Assembly (NCBI GenBank): GCA_041821185.1
Contig: JBGUBD010000011.1
Location: 61,778-125,777, forward strand
Direction: 5' to 3'
Length of the DNA: 64,000 nucleotides
Source of the DNA: Phycisphaerales bacterium AB-hyl4
Lineage (GTDB): Bacteria; Planctomycetota; Phycisphaerae; Phycisphaerales; Phycisphaeraceae
Below, one piece after another: positions 1-8,769 of the stretch (position 1 is its first letter; the number at the start of each line of letters is the position of its first letter). Both the position numbers and the translations under genes were made by a program. The notes beneath the pieces were generated by a model. It was given only the letters and a program-made list of their open reading frames with translations. It was not told the DNA's origin and made no database searches.

Positions 1-449
1 TGATCGGCTCTGCTATTTTACCCTCGTGGCCGGTACTGTTGGTGCTCGCGGGTCTGGGGATTGCGGTGGCAATCTGGCAATGGCGGTCCTTCGTCCGCAT
101 CTACTCTCGCGCTCAAGGTTCTCTGAGAGATACACTTGGAGCAATGCCCGAACCCGAGTCAGAGGACACGACGCCGATACCGACGTTGCTGCGCCAAGCC
201 ACGATCGATACGGTCACGCTTCCCGAGCAATCCCCAGCCGTGGGTCGGCTCATCCGCGAATTGCAATTGCGCAGCGTCACCGGGGCGAGCATCGTCGGCA
301 TCGAGCGCGAGGACGAAAGCATCGTAAATCCCAGTCCGGATGAGGATCTGCAAGCGGGCGACCGGGTGTTGCTGCTTGGATCACACGAACATCTGAAAGC
401 AGGAAGAGCTTTTCTCGTGGGCGACGATGAAGTTCCAGCAGGAAGGTAG
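1..449 (+). CDS. Cation:proton antiporter, C-terminal part (RCK_C/TrkA-C domain)
   Basis: This gene is cut by the window start and is open in the frame beginning at base 3. The visible 148 residues hold one last hydrophobic segment (LVLAGLGIAVAIW), a linker, and a TrkA-C/RCK_C-like domain at roughly residues 60-140 with the typical LQAGDRVLLLGS turn. This domain follows the membrane part of Kef/CPA2-type antiporters, so the missing upstream part is probably such a membrane domain. It lies 9 bases before a universal stress protein gene, so the two are probably one operon. A decayed copy of the same two-gene module lies at 44553-46024. The family assignment is firm for the C-terminal domain and inferred for the rest. 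Confidence 0.7.
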   Translation, partial: IGSAILPSWPVLLVLAGLGIAVAIWQWRSFVRIYSRAQGSLRDTLGAMPEPESEDTTPIPTLLRQATIDTVTLPEQSPAVGRLIRELQLRSVTGASIVGIEREDESIVNPSPDEDLQAGDRVLLLGSHEHLKAGRAFLVGDDEVPAGR

Positions 450-458
450 GCAGAACGA

Positions 459-1361
459 ATGTTTCAATCTCTTATAGTTCCCCTCGACGGATCAACCTTC
501 GGTGAACATGCACTGCCTTGGGCAACAACCCTTGCACGCCGAGCCAACGCTCAGCTTGAACTGGTACACGTTTATGAACCGTTAGCGCCTGGAGATATTC
601 AAGCGCCAGAACTGACCGAATTAAATGCCCAGGCACGACAACGAGCCGAAGCGTACCTTGATGATGTCGTTAAGCGGGTAGCCTCAATCTCCTCAATCAA
701 GGTCCAGTCCTCACTACTGGAAGGTCAGGTGGCCGAACGTGTACTTGATCGAGCGAGAGCGGCGAATACCGACCTGATTGTACTGACCACCCATGGGCGA
801 GGACCGTTGAGTCGGCTATGGCTCGGCAGTGCTGCAGACGAAATGATTCGACTTACCACCATCCCCTTGTTGGTCGTGCGCCCGGAAGAGGATGCTCCCG
901 ACCTGGGGAACGAGCCGAACATGAACAAAATGCTGATCCCATTGGACGGATCTGGATTTGCTGAACAGATCCTTGCGCCTGCGGTAACAATGGGAAAACT
1001 GATGCATTCCGACTGTACCTTGCTGCGTGTAGTGGAACCGGCGTCATCCGACCATGCTGATTCATGGTTCGAGTTGTCCGAGCAGATTGACGCTGAACTG
1101 GTGGAACACGGTAAGTCCTACCTCCGCACCATTGCAACGCAACTGGAGCAACAGACGCTGAGCGTGAAAACGAGGGTGGCGACCGACTGGTATCCGGCAA
1201 AGGTGATTCTCGAACATGCTCAACTGCAGCGGATAAGCATGATCAGCATGGCAACTCGCGGGCAAAGTGGTCTCGTGCGTGCCTTCCTCGGTAGTGTGTC
1301 AGATAAGGTCGTGCGTGGGGCGTCCGTACCAGTCTTGCTGCATCGCCCCTCGTCCGCATGA
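459..1361 (+). CDS. Universal stress protein, tandem UspA domains
   Basis: A 300-residue protein with two UspA folds, about 1-145 and 155-298, each starting with a hydrophobic strand followed by PLDGS (LIVPLDGSTF and MLIPLDGSGF). The nucleotide-binding loop is recognisable in both halves as HGRGPLSRLWLGS and RGQSGLVRAFLGS. The first Gly of the usual G-x2-G-x9-G(S/T) motif is replaced by Thr and Ala, so ATP binding may be altered. The ATG follows a GGAAGG/AGG-rich stretch at the end of the antiporter gene. It is cytoplasmic and probably senses stress or modulates the adjacent antiporter (inference). A close paralogue lies at 45122-46024. Confidence 0.92.
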   Translation: MFQSLIVPLDGSTFGEHALPWATTLARRANAQLELVHVYEPLAPGDIQAPELTELNAQARQRAEAYLDDVVKRVASISSIKVQSSLLEGQVAERVLDRARAANTDLIVLTTHGRGPLSRLWLGSAADEMIRLTTIPLLVVRPEEDAPDLGNEPNMNKMLIPLDGSGFAEQILAPAVTMGKLMHSDCTLLRVVEPASSDHADSWFELSEQIDAELVEHGKSYLRTIATQLEQQTLSVKTRVATDWYPAKVILEHAQLQRISMISMATRGQSGLVRAFLGSVSDKVVRGASVPVLLHRPSSA

Positions 1362-1520
1362 TGCACAGCAAGCCGCGATGCCCGTCGGATCGCCCGGGCG
1401 TCGCCGGTCCTCGCCATCGTCGGCCGGCCATTCGCGCTCAAGTTTCTCCGCCAGTGCCTGCCAGCGAGGTTTGGCTTCGCATGAACAACAATCGCACCAT
1501 TCCGGCACGTTTTCATGCAT
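1299..1520 (-). CDS. Small Cys-rich hypothetical ORF
   Basis: A 73-residue reading frame on the minus strand starting MHENVPEWCDCCSCEAK. Its ATG overlaps the stop of the next upstream minus-strand ORF (1513-1674) by a few bases, the pattern of translational coupling. It has a Cys cluster near the N-terminus (C-x-C-C-x-C spacing) and another near residue 53. The last 20 codons overlap the 3' end of the uspA gene on the other strand. I recognise no family. The coupling is the main support and it may be a fragment. Confidence 0.3.
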   Translation of the reverse strand: MHENVPEWCDCCSCEAKPRWQALAEKLEREWPADDGEDRRRPGDPTGIAACCASCGRGAMQQDWYGRPTHDLI

Positions 1521-1674
1521 GCTCGCGGAACTCGACGATGAGTTCCTCAGCCTTCCGGTCTACCTCGGCCGTGATCGGGTCGTGCTGGGGGTTGCTGAGG
1601 CCGCCGATGTCGAAGCTCGCTCGTGCGTCTTCCTGGTTCTCCGTGACGGTTGCACCGGACGTACCCCAGAACAT
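1513..1674 (-). CDS. Small hypothetical ORF (53 aa)
   Basis: It encodes 53 residues, acidic and soluble, ending KAEELIVEFREHA, which looks like an amphipathic helix. Composition is protein-like and better than that of the opposite frame. It overlaps the start of the ORF at 1299-1520. No family is recognised. The region between the uspA gene and 2250 is otherwise decayed sequence, so this may be a remnant rather than a working gene. Confidence 0.3.
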   Translation of the reverse strand: MFWGTSGATVTENQEDARASFDIGGLSNPQHDPITAEVDRKAEELIVEFREHA

Positions 1675-1935
1675 GATTGAAACTCAACTGGTGCACGTTC
1701 GATCCGGAAACCCGCCACCCGGCTTTCGCCGGGCGGCGAGCAAAGAGGAGAAGCCAGGGTCAGGGTCATGCAGCCGGCGTCAGTGCGGCTTCCGCGTTGC
1801 CGATACCCAGCGTCGCGTGCAGCGGGATGCCAGCCACATCGACTGGAATCGGTGCGGGACTGCCGGTCGCGTTGGTCGCGGTGCGGGACTGGGGCTGTGC
1901 CGCGACACGTTGACGCAGGGCCGCTGTGGTCGGCC

Positions 1936-2180
1936 CGGCCCATGGGCATGCCGCTGAAGGTCGCCGTCGTGCTCACGCACTTGGTGCCCGAAGGCTCGGC
2001 CACGCTGCCGCTGTACGACAATCAGGCACACCTCGACGTGCTCACCGACGCCATGGACCGACTGGACCAGAAGTACGGCCAGCACAGCTGTTCCTGGGCG
2101 GTATGTGGGGTGCTCAGGCGACGGCCCCGACGCGGATCTCGTTTACGCAGATTCCAGATTTGGGTGAGTTCAATGGATGA
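1936..2180 (+). pseudogene. Y-family DNA polymerase, C-terminal fragment (frameshifted)
   Basis: Two adjacent reading frames join into one sequence. The first reads MPLKVAVVLTHLVPEG and continues to KYGQHS (to about 2087). The next frame continues LFLGGMWGAQ and APTRISFTQIPDL to a stop at 2178-2180. Together they match the C-terminal tail typical of ImuB/DinP-like Y-family polymerases. A single missing base around 2086-2088 explains the frame change. The catalytic part of the polymerase is absent, and nothing recognisable precedes it back to 1680. It is a relic. Confidence 0.6.
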
Positions 2181-2250
2181 CCGAAGACGCCAGCCGGATG
2201 GTCCGCCTGATGGGTGTGCCCTCCCACCTTCGACTGGTACACTGACACGC

Positions 2251-2760
2251 ATGCCCAAGCTCTACTCCATCATCATCGTCGCAGCCGCCGCGCTGCTGGC
2301 GGGTCAGGTTGCCATCATCACTGCTCAGCCGGGCGAGGCCTCGGGGCCGTCGCCCGACACGACCGCCTCGGATACGTGGGGCACCTGGCACGGGCTCTGG
2401 ACCGACAGCAACGGCGGCACGCTGCGGGTGGTCGATCGGGGCGACACGATCCTCTTCGACCTGGACGTGGTCCGGGGGCCGACAGAACACGTGGGTTACA
2501 TCGCAGGTCAAGCCGAACGCAACCGCACACTCGCCCGCTTCAGCGACAAGGATCTCCACATACCCGAGAAGCCAGAGGATGACGCCGAAACCTGGCTGAG
2601 CTTCATCCATCGTGGCGACACGCTTGAACTGGTCGGCGCAAATACGCTGCTCTACCACGGGGCGAGGGCTTACTTCGACGGGCAGTACACGCGGGTGGAA
2701 CCGTTGAGTGAAGTGGCGGTCGAGGAGGTTGAGGTGGCGGCCGCCGGGGCGGATGAGTAA
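2251..2760 (+). CDS. Secreted hypothetical protein
   Basis: A 169-residue protein with an N-terminal signal sequence (MPKLYSIIIVAAAALLAG, cleavage probably after residue 25). The mature part begins with a Pro/Ser/Thr-rich linker followed by a compact domain with GTWHGLWTD near residue 47 and regular beta-strand spacing. No family is recognised. The ATG at 2251 was chosen because the signal peptide starts there, while the frame upstream is low-quality sequence belonging to the polymerase relic. It ends 14 bases before the next gene but differs from it sharply in base composition. Confidence 0.6.
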   Translation: MPKLYSIIIVAAAALLAGQVAIITAQPGEASGPSPDTTASDTWGTWHGLWTDSNGGTLRVVDRGDTILFDLDVVRGPTEHVGYIAGQAERNRTLARFSDKDLHIPEKPEDDAETWLSFIHRGDTLELVGANTLLYHGARAYFDGQYTRVEPLSEVAVEEVEVAAAGADE

Positions 2761-2774
2761 GGGGTTACATTGAC

Positions 2775-3680
2775 ATGTCGATTGCTAAAGTTTCCAGTGC
2801 TGATGATTCGCTCGTGATCCATTTCGATACCGAGAACAGGCGGATCAACGCCTACACACTTGCCTCAGTTTTGGTTTCTATTGCCGATGCCGCTAAGGCA
2901 GCCAACCTTGACCTGAACCCCGGCTATGACGTTGAGGTGGTTGTTGAGGCGATTGGCCCTGGCAGCTTTCGAGCCAAGATTAGCACCTTACACAGCAAAG
3001 TTGGGAACCTCTTTTCTCGGCAGAACTTCAAGGCTATTGTTTTGGGTGTTATCTCTAGCTTTATATACCAGCAGGTTTTTTCGGTAAACGACGGGGTCAA
3101 GGTGACGGTCAACACCGATGAGGTTGTGATAGAACAGGGGGATGATAGGGTTATCGTTCCGAGGGTCGTTTATGAATCCACACAGCAGGCTGAGAGGAAT
3201 CCTCAGTTTCGTGGGGCGGTAGCTCGAACATTTGAAACCCTGCGGGCTGACGAAGGGATTCGTGGGATTGGATTTGTCGCTGACATCGACTCTCCTCCTC
3301 CTAGTGTGCTGCTACGCAGAGAGGCGATCGAAAAGATTTCGCTAGATGGCGACATAGTCCCTGACACACGCCCCATAACAGAACGCTGTATGCTCCAGAT
3401 CGTAAAGGCAATCCTTGACCGAGGCCGGAGGAAGTGGGAGTTCATGTGGAGGGGTGTGAAAATATCAGCCCCCATCTCAGATCCTGAGTTCTACGACCGG
3501 TTCTTTGCCCACAAGATCACGATCGCGCCTGGCGACTTTTTAGACGTGAATCTCAAGATTGTCCAAGCGAAGGATCCTGAAACTGGAATCTATTCAAATG
3601 TCGGCTATGAAGTGGTCGAGGTTTTTCAACATGAGCCTCGGATCCGACAGATACCCCTCACAGATCCTGGCGAGGAATAG
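2775..3680 (+). CDS. Hypothetical protein, possible defence-island component
   Basis: A 301-residue protein. The N-terminal 80 residues are mixed alpha/beta with the opening SLVIHFDTENRRINAYTLA. A hydrophobic stretch around residues 92-112 (KAIVLGVISSFIYQQVF) could be one membrane segment, and the rest is soluble. I do not recognise a family, although the N-terminal pattern resembles unnamed domains found beside defence genes. Codons are clearly richer in A/T at third positions than in the neighbours at 2251-2760 or 9.6 kb onward, which suggests transfer. It is convergent with the TIR gene and separated from it by about 160 bases. Confidence 0.7.
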   Translation: MSIAKVSSADDSLVIHFDTENRRINAYTLASVLVSIADAAKAANLDLNPGYDVEVVVEAIGPGSFRAKISTLHSKVGNLFSRQNFKAIVLGVISSFIYQQVFSVNDGVKVTVNTDEVVIEQGDDRVIVPRVVYESTQQAERNPQFRGAVARTFETLRADEGIRGIGFVADIDSPPPSVLLRREAIEKISLDGDIVPDTRPITERCMLQIVKAILDRGRRKWEFMWRGVKISAPISDPEFYDRFFAHKITIAPGDFLDVNLKIVQAKDPETGIYSNVGYEVVEVFQHEPRIRQIPLTDPGEE

Positions 3681-3838
3681 TGAACGGGTAACAGCAGTCT
3701 GACCTGACCTCAATTATTTTAGCCTGCTGATTCAGGATTTCGTGTGGGGTGAACCGGCCTGCAGATTATCGGGATCGCATCTTAGTAGGGATCCGAATCA
3801 GCGTAGGTATAAGCCTACTTCACGTCGAAACGACATAC

Positions 3839-5104
3839 TTATCGTTTTGCAGCCCAGCGTTTTAGTATTCCATCTGCCACTTCACGGGGGGTCTGTTTCG
3901 CCAAATCCATGTAGCCATCAATGCTCAACAGTCCTGGAATATCTTGATTGTCGAGTCGAACGAACATGATATCATCGTCAGTCCTAGCATTGCTTTTCAT
4001 TAACTCACGAATAGCACGCCACTCAAGGCCAGTCCACTCCTTTTCCTTGTACTCGCCACAAACGAACACGACGACAAGGTCAGATTCCTTGGAATAGATC
4101 TCCTGCAACTGGAGATCCAGATTGGGTCGTGAGAGTTCCGCCTGATGATAATAGTCGTAAAAGATCCGCTGCTCACCGAAAACAGGCCGTAAGGCGTCGG
4201 CTATTTCCTGCACAATTTTGCGATGCCCACCGGGAAACGATAGTGCGACGGCGAATCGTCGGCGAATGGGAGTAAACGCCTGCATGTTAGTATAGAGCTC
4301 AGTAGTCATTGTGTCGTCGCCAACTGCTTCCTCAGGATCTTCAGGTGTCAACTTGGTCAGCAGAAAGTCTGCCACGTCAAAGGACGCTGCAACCGTATCT
4401 TCGATTTCACTCACCCATGCATCAGGGAGGCGATTGAGCCAGCTATCCGGCACCGCGATCGTAGGGCCTGGGCCAGGCTGGGCGAGGAACTTGAGTTGCT
4501 GAAGGTCGTACGGAACGAAACTATGAGGATTTTCGTCAGGCAGCCAGATCCGTTTATCCGCCACTAGCAAAGGATGCCGTCCAGACCAAGCTATTTCAAA
4601 GATCAACGACCACCACAAGTCGCTTGGCTGACTAAACTGCCAACCCTGTTCAAAGCACGGAAATGGCAGCTTCCCAAGCCGAGTGACTATACGCCCCGCT
4701 CGTTCGGCGAGCCCAGCTAATAGTCCATAATCCTTGTTTACACCCGTGAATGAGACCTTGCGAAATGCGGGCATAACAACGTCAAATGCTTCCCCAGCTG
4801 AATTTGTAATCGGATTTCCTTTGACATCCAGTATCGGATCGTCCCGGAATATCGCATTACCGTTTTTGTCCAGTCGCTGAAATGCTTCCCGGTGCCCGGC
4901 TCCTTGCATTGCAATCATGTCGCCTTGTATCGCTGGTATTCCGACGACCCCTTCAGCTTCAGCGTTTGTCGCTCTATGAATCAGTTGCGCCCTAATAGGT
5001 CGAGCTTGCCAACGTAGGCGGTCAAAATCGGACTTTACCTGTGTAAGCAGGCGATACGTTGTTTTGTCAATTGTTTGAGTCATGTTATCTACTTTTGAGG
5101 TCAT
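3839..5104 (-). CDS. TIR-domain protein coupled to restriction-modification enzyme
   Basis: A 421-residue protein. Residues 1-275 form an unrecognised, probably ligand- or protein-sensing region. Residues about 282-418 form a TIR domain with the first strand RFAVALSFPG, then IFYDYY, the helix-strand block ESDLVVVFVCGEY, and WTGLEWRAI with Glu361 at the position of the catalytic Glu of NAD-cleaving TIR domains. The start ATG (comp. 5102-5104) overlaps the stop of the upstream methyltransferase/nuclease gene as ATGA, which indicates coupled translation. Bacterial TIR effectors typically deplete NAD+ on infection; that role is inferred here. Composition is A/T-rich like the 2775-3680 gene. A longer upstream start in the same frame is less likely because it would lie deep inside the upstream gene. 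Confidence 0.85.
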   Translation of the reverse strand: MTSKVDNMTQTIDKTTYRLLTQVKSDFDRLRWQARPIRAQLIHRATNAEAEGVVGIPAIQGDMIAMQGAGHREAFQRLDKNGNAIFRDDPILDVKGNPITNSAGEAFDVVMPAFRKVSFTGVNKDYGLLAGLAERAGRIVTRLGKLPFPCFEQGWQFSQPSDLWWSLIFEIAWSGRHPLLVADKRIWLPDENPHSFVPYDLQQLKFLAQPGPGPTIAVPDSWLNRLPDAWVSEIEDTVAASFDVADFLLTKLTPEDPEEAVGDDTMTTELYTNMQAFTPIRRRFAVALSFPGGHRKIVQEIADALRPVFGEQRIFYDYYHQAELSRPNLDLQLQEIYSKESDLVVVFVCGEYKEKEWTGLEWRAIRELMKSNARTDDDIMFVRLDNQDIPGLLSIDGYMDLAKQTPREVADGILKRWAAKR

Positions 5105-8100
5105 GTATGCTTCTGATTCAACCGAAGTAGGTTTCCCAGCACCTGCTGATCCACTTCTGCCCGCCGCCCCATCAACTCGTGCCCCTCGGGCAGCGGCTGG
5201 CCGGCACCGGCATCTTTCCACACCTCGGCCCAGTCCTCGCACCAGCCGCCATCCGGGTCGGTGGCGGCGTAGGCGGCCAGTACGGCTCGGTCGAGTTGCT
5301 CGTGGGCGAGCTTGAGCCAGGTGGGCCGCTCGTTGTACAGGTTGGTGAGCGTGCGTTTCTTAAGACGTGGGTCCTTGGCGGCGCGGGCCTGGATGGCGGA
5401 CTCGCGGATCAGCCGCCGGGCGTCCTCGCCGGAGGCGGCGGCCACATCAGCAAAGTCATCCTCGGCATCCACCTGGTCGGCGATCGGCTTGATCCACTCC
5501 GGCGGGTTCAGCCATCGCTCACGCTGTTCGTGCAGGGCCTTGGCGGCCTCGCTGATGCGTTGCCATGCCGGGTGGTCCGCCGGCTCATGGCCCGGCGGCC
5601 AGGGCAGTGGGAAGGTCTCAAAGCAGGAGGTGGGCGTGTAACTAAAGCCAGATGTGACCTCGCGAACTTGGCCACCAGTGCCTCGCGTCCACGCTTCATG
5701 GACGGCAGAGTGCAGCACACCCATGAGATAATCGTCCGACCGCGTGAACACAATCAGCTTGTGATCCGGCAGCGTGGCAACATCCAGCCATGTAAAGACA
5801 CGATGCTTCGAGGTGATCACCGTCACTAGAACACGATCGAGTCCCTGCATCTGCTGAAGCATCGCAGGACGAGGTTCAACATGCCTCCACCAGTACTTCG
5901 CGTAGACGGGGCGACGGTTGTCTTTGCGGATGGGGTAGACGTGCTGAAGAAGATATTCGAAAGGAGCTTCGAACTCGGCCGCCTCATCGTGCTTCATGTG
6001 CACGCCAAAGTCGATAATCCATTGACCACGCGGTCGCTGCATGATGTCACGACCATTCACCCAAGGACGCATGACCTGCGCATTAGACTTCCCATGCGGG
6101 TTCGGAGTGGCGAGCAGTGGGCGAAACTTTGCCCATTCTGCCTCGAATGAACCTCCTTTCGTGTCTGCCATAAACGCCACCCGCTTGTTCTCTGGAAGTG
6201 GTTTCGCTTCACGGAGTTGTAGTCCCGCTGTCAGGTCTGAGTTGATCGAATCGACAGGCTCGCCGTTAAGTACGGGATGATCGGCCGGTTCGGCGTTGAA
6301 CCCAACGATCGAGACATGCACGTATGCTCCATCGAGTATCCAGTCACGATCCGCCCATGCCATGAAGATGTCGCCAGTCTGCTTGATGCGTTCGAGCACC
6401 TTGCGGTTGGCCCCACCACGGATGCCTTGGGTTGCGAGCAGGCCAATCTTCAGGTTCGGGTGAACACCACCATACGGACCTTTGCCATAGGCACCTTCGC
6501 CGTAGCGTTTCTTTGCCCATTCGAGCAGGTGTCGGGCCTGCTCGAACCAGTAGCAGCATAGGTCGGAGGTTTTGGGGATGTCGTACTGATCGTACATCGC
6601 TGCGATGTAGTCGTCGGGCAGGCCGTGTTGACGAAACAGCTTGGATCCGAGGAATGGAGGATTGCCGATGATGCAGTGGCTAGCCGGCCAATCTGCACGC
6701 CCAGTGCACCGTGCCCCCTTTCGCCACACAGCGAGCGGCTCGCCATTCTCGTCTGCCCAAGCCAGGATCGCGTCGCGATTCTCAATGCTGGTGATCGGCT
6801 CCAGGATCGGATCGCGGGGCGCGTTGAAACCGTTGCCCTCCATCCATTGAAGATAGCCGATCCAGATCACCACCTGGGCCAACTCGGCGGCGTATGGGTT
6901 GACCTCCAAGCCGTGCAGTTGCGTTGGCCGCACATGAGGCAGCAGGCCGCCCAGGCCGATGTCAGGCCTGGCTGCATGGGTAAGCACCTCCTTCTCCAGA
7001 CCCAGCAGTTGCTGGATGGCGACGTAAAGGAAGTTGCCAGAGCCGCACGCGGGGTCGAGGATGTTCACCGATGCGAGTTCGAGCACGAACCCTCGCAGAA
7101 GATCACTGATTTCGTCATTGGCCTTGCGACGCGTCTCGGCTGTCTTCGCCTTGCGACGCCGTTCTAGCTGCTGATTCACCTCATCCTGCACCTGCTGCCA
7201 CCGCCGGCGGAGCGGGGCCATCACCACCGGCTCGACGACAAGCAGAATGTCCTCACGGCTGGTGTAGTGGGCTCCGATCTGCGCCCGTTTAGTAGGGTCG
7301 AGCGAGCGTTCGAACAAGGTGCCGAAGATGGAGGGCTCGACCTGCGACCAGTCCTGCTTTGCGGCCCGGCTGAGCACGTCGATCTCGTCGGTCGTCAGGT
7401 CGAACGCGGGCTCGTCCCGTCGGAAGAGCCCGCCGTTGAACCAGGGGATGCGTTCGAAGCCGTACGCGCCGCCATCGGCCATCTTGTCGAACAGTTCGGT
7501 TAGGCGATCGGTCAACCCCTCGGGGCTGTCGTGCCACTGCTGGAGCATGCGGGAGAACAGCCGGTTCGGCAGGAGCCCCACGTCCTCGGCGAAGAGGCAG
7601 AACATGCACTTCATCAGGAAGTGGGCGGTGGCGTGTGGCTCGTGGCCGCGATCCCGCAGGGCCACAGCCAGCTTGGCGAACTGGTCGGCCACCTGCTCGG
7701 TAATGGCCTCGGGCGTGCGGTCGGGGCGGAAGCTGTAGGGGTTGGTGAAGACGCGGCGGAGCTTGTCGAGGTTCTCCGGCTGATCAAGGTCAACCAACTT
7801 GATCGCGTGCACCTGTTTCGCGGTGCCGGTGAAGTTGGTGTGGATCTCGATTCGGGTGATGTCGCTGACGATCAGCAGCGGCGGATTGTCCAACGCCTCG
7901 CGGTACTGGCTCAGCTGCTTGTACGCGTCATGGAGGTCCTTGTGCTTTCCCTTGCGCTTGTACTCCCAGGCGAACTTGCCCTTCCACCACACGTCGGCGA
8001 AGCCATACGCCCCCTTGGCCCCCTTCGAGGCCCCGTCGGTAACGGAGACGCCTTTCTCGAACGTGTACTCGGCCCCCGTGGCGTCGTGGCTGGCCGGCGT

Positions 8101-8232
8101 GGGCTGGCCGAGCATCTGGCACAGGTTGATGAAATGTTCCTGGCTGGCGGCGCGTTCGGAGAGCTCCGCCTTCGACCAGATGCTGATGAAGCGCTGCGGT
8201 GTCATGGGCCCGGAAGGGGCAGTCGTGCTCAT
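5101..8232 (-). CDS. MmeI-like type IIG/IIL restriction-modification enzyme
   Basis: A 1043-residue single-chain enzyme. The N-terminal nuclease part has a PD-(D/E)xK-type arrangement (Asp80, Glu90-Tyr-Lys92 in FADVWWKGKFAWEYK). A helical connector follows (about 170-340, with AHYTS at 321-325). The gamma-class N6-adenine methyltransferase part has SAM motif DPACGSGNF at 393-401 and catalytic NPPF at 524-527. The C-terminal specificity region carries the SGFSYTPTSCFETFPLPWP block typical of MmeI/YeeA-type enzymes. It is expected to methylate and cut DNA near an asymmetric site, with one gene doing both. It lies 64 bases after an XRE regulator and is coupled by ATGA overlap to the TIR gene. 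All key residues are present, so it looks intact. Confidence 0.92.
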   Translation of the reverse strand: MSTTAPSGPMTPQRFISIWSKAELSERAASQEHFINLCQMLGQPTPASHDATGAEYTFEKGVSVTDGASKGAKGAYGFADVWWKGKFAWEYKRKGKHKDLHDAYKQLSQYREALDNPPLLIVSDITRIEIHTNFTGTAKQVHAIKLVDLDQPENLDKLRRVFTNPYSFRPDRTPEAITEQVADQFAKLAVALRDRGHEPHATAHFLMKCMFCLFAEDVGLLPNRLFSRMLQQWHDSPEGLTDRLTELFDKMADGGAYGFERIPWFNGGLFRRDEPAFDLTTDEIDVLSRAAKQDWSQVEPSIFGTLFERSLDPTKRAQIGAHYTSREDILLVVEPVVMAPLRRRWQQVQDEVNQQLERRRKAKTAETRRKANDEISDLLRGFVLELASVNILDPACGSGNFLYVAIQQLLGLEKEVLTHAARPDIGLGGLLPHVRPTQLHGLEVNPYAAELAQVVIWIGYLQWMEGNGFNAPRDPILEPITSIENRDAILAWADENGEPLAVWRKGARCTGRADWPASHCIIGNPPFLGSKLFRQHGLPDDYIAAMYDQYDIPKTSDLCCYWFEQARHLLEWAKKRYGEGAYGKGPYGGVHPNLKIGLLATQGIRGGANRKVLERIKQTGDIFMAWADRDWILDGAYVHVSIVGFNAEPADHPVLNGEPVDSINSDLTAGLQLREAKPLPENKRVAFMADTKGGSFEAEWAKFRPLLATPNPHGKSNAQVMRPWVNGRDIMQRPRGQWIIDFGVHMKHDEAAEFEAPFEYLLQHVYPIRKDNRRPVYAKYWWRHVEPRPAMLQQMQGLDRVLVTVITSKHRVFTWLDVATLPDHKLIVFTRSDDYLMGVLHSAVHEAWTRGTGGQVREVTSGFSYTPTSCFETFPLPWPPGHEPADHPAWQRISEAAKALHEQRERWLNPPEWIKPIADQVDAEDDFADVAAASGEDARRLIRESAIQARAAKDPRLKKRTLTNLYNERPTWLKLAHEQLDRAVLAAYAATDPDGGWCEDWAEVWKDAGAGQPLPEGHELMGRRAEVDQQVLGNLLRLNQKHT

Positions 8233-8296
8233 GTCGTGTATTGTGGCGGATGATGTCGACTGTCGCCAGCCAAACTCTTTGCGCGAGCGGGTGGAA

Positions 8297-8557
8297 TCAC
8301 CGTCTCGTGTTCTTCGACCGTAGCTTGGCCAGCACTGCTTTGCCCTCTTCTATTGGGTCACGTCCGAGCGCCTCACAGACCCACACCCATTCCAGCAGAT
8401 CGAGCCGGCGCTGTCCCTGCTCCAAACGGCTTACGAAACTCAATTCTCTCCCCAGTTTTGCCGCAAGATCCCGCTGGGAAAGGCCGGCCGCGTGACGCAT
8501 TGCTTTCACGGCTTCGGTAATGTTTCGGTACGCGGGGTGGTGGAGTGATTCCGTCAT
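8297..8557 (-). CDS. XRE-family HTH regulator (likely control protein of the defence operon)
   Basis: An 86-residue protein with an XRE/Cro helix-turn-helix at about residues 13-65 (AAGLSQRDLAAKLGRELSFVSRLEQGQR). Small XRE proteins upstream of restriction-modification genes commonly act as controller proteins that delay nuclease expression. The position here, first in a three-gene minus-strand set (XRE, MmeI-like, TIR), fits that role, which is inferred. The short C-terminal tail is basic. Confidence 0.8.
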   Translation of the reverse strand: MTESLHHPAYRNITEAVKAMRHAAGLSQRDLAAKLGRELSFVSRLEQGQRRLDLLEWVWVCEALGRDPIEEGKAVLAKLRSKNTRR

Positions 8558-8769
8558 AGACGAAGATCGTCCGCACGGCCACTCTTGACCGCTAAATGCG
8601 GTCGGGCTATGCTGGCGGTCGTCGCGTGGAACTCACTGGTACGCGAAGGGGCCACGGTGCCGTGCACAGGAGGGGGCATGATTGCCCCGGGAGCGCCCGG
8701 CTGTTCCGTGACAGCGAGTGTTTTCACATTGCGTTTGAGGGCTCAGAAGATGATCTTGGAGCCGTGTCA

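Noticed and set aside
5179-8253. Long plus-strand frames inside the MmeI-like gene
   Set aside because: They are shadows of the minus-strand gene, whose motifs (nuclease, DPACGSGNF, NPPF) are unmistakable.
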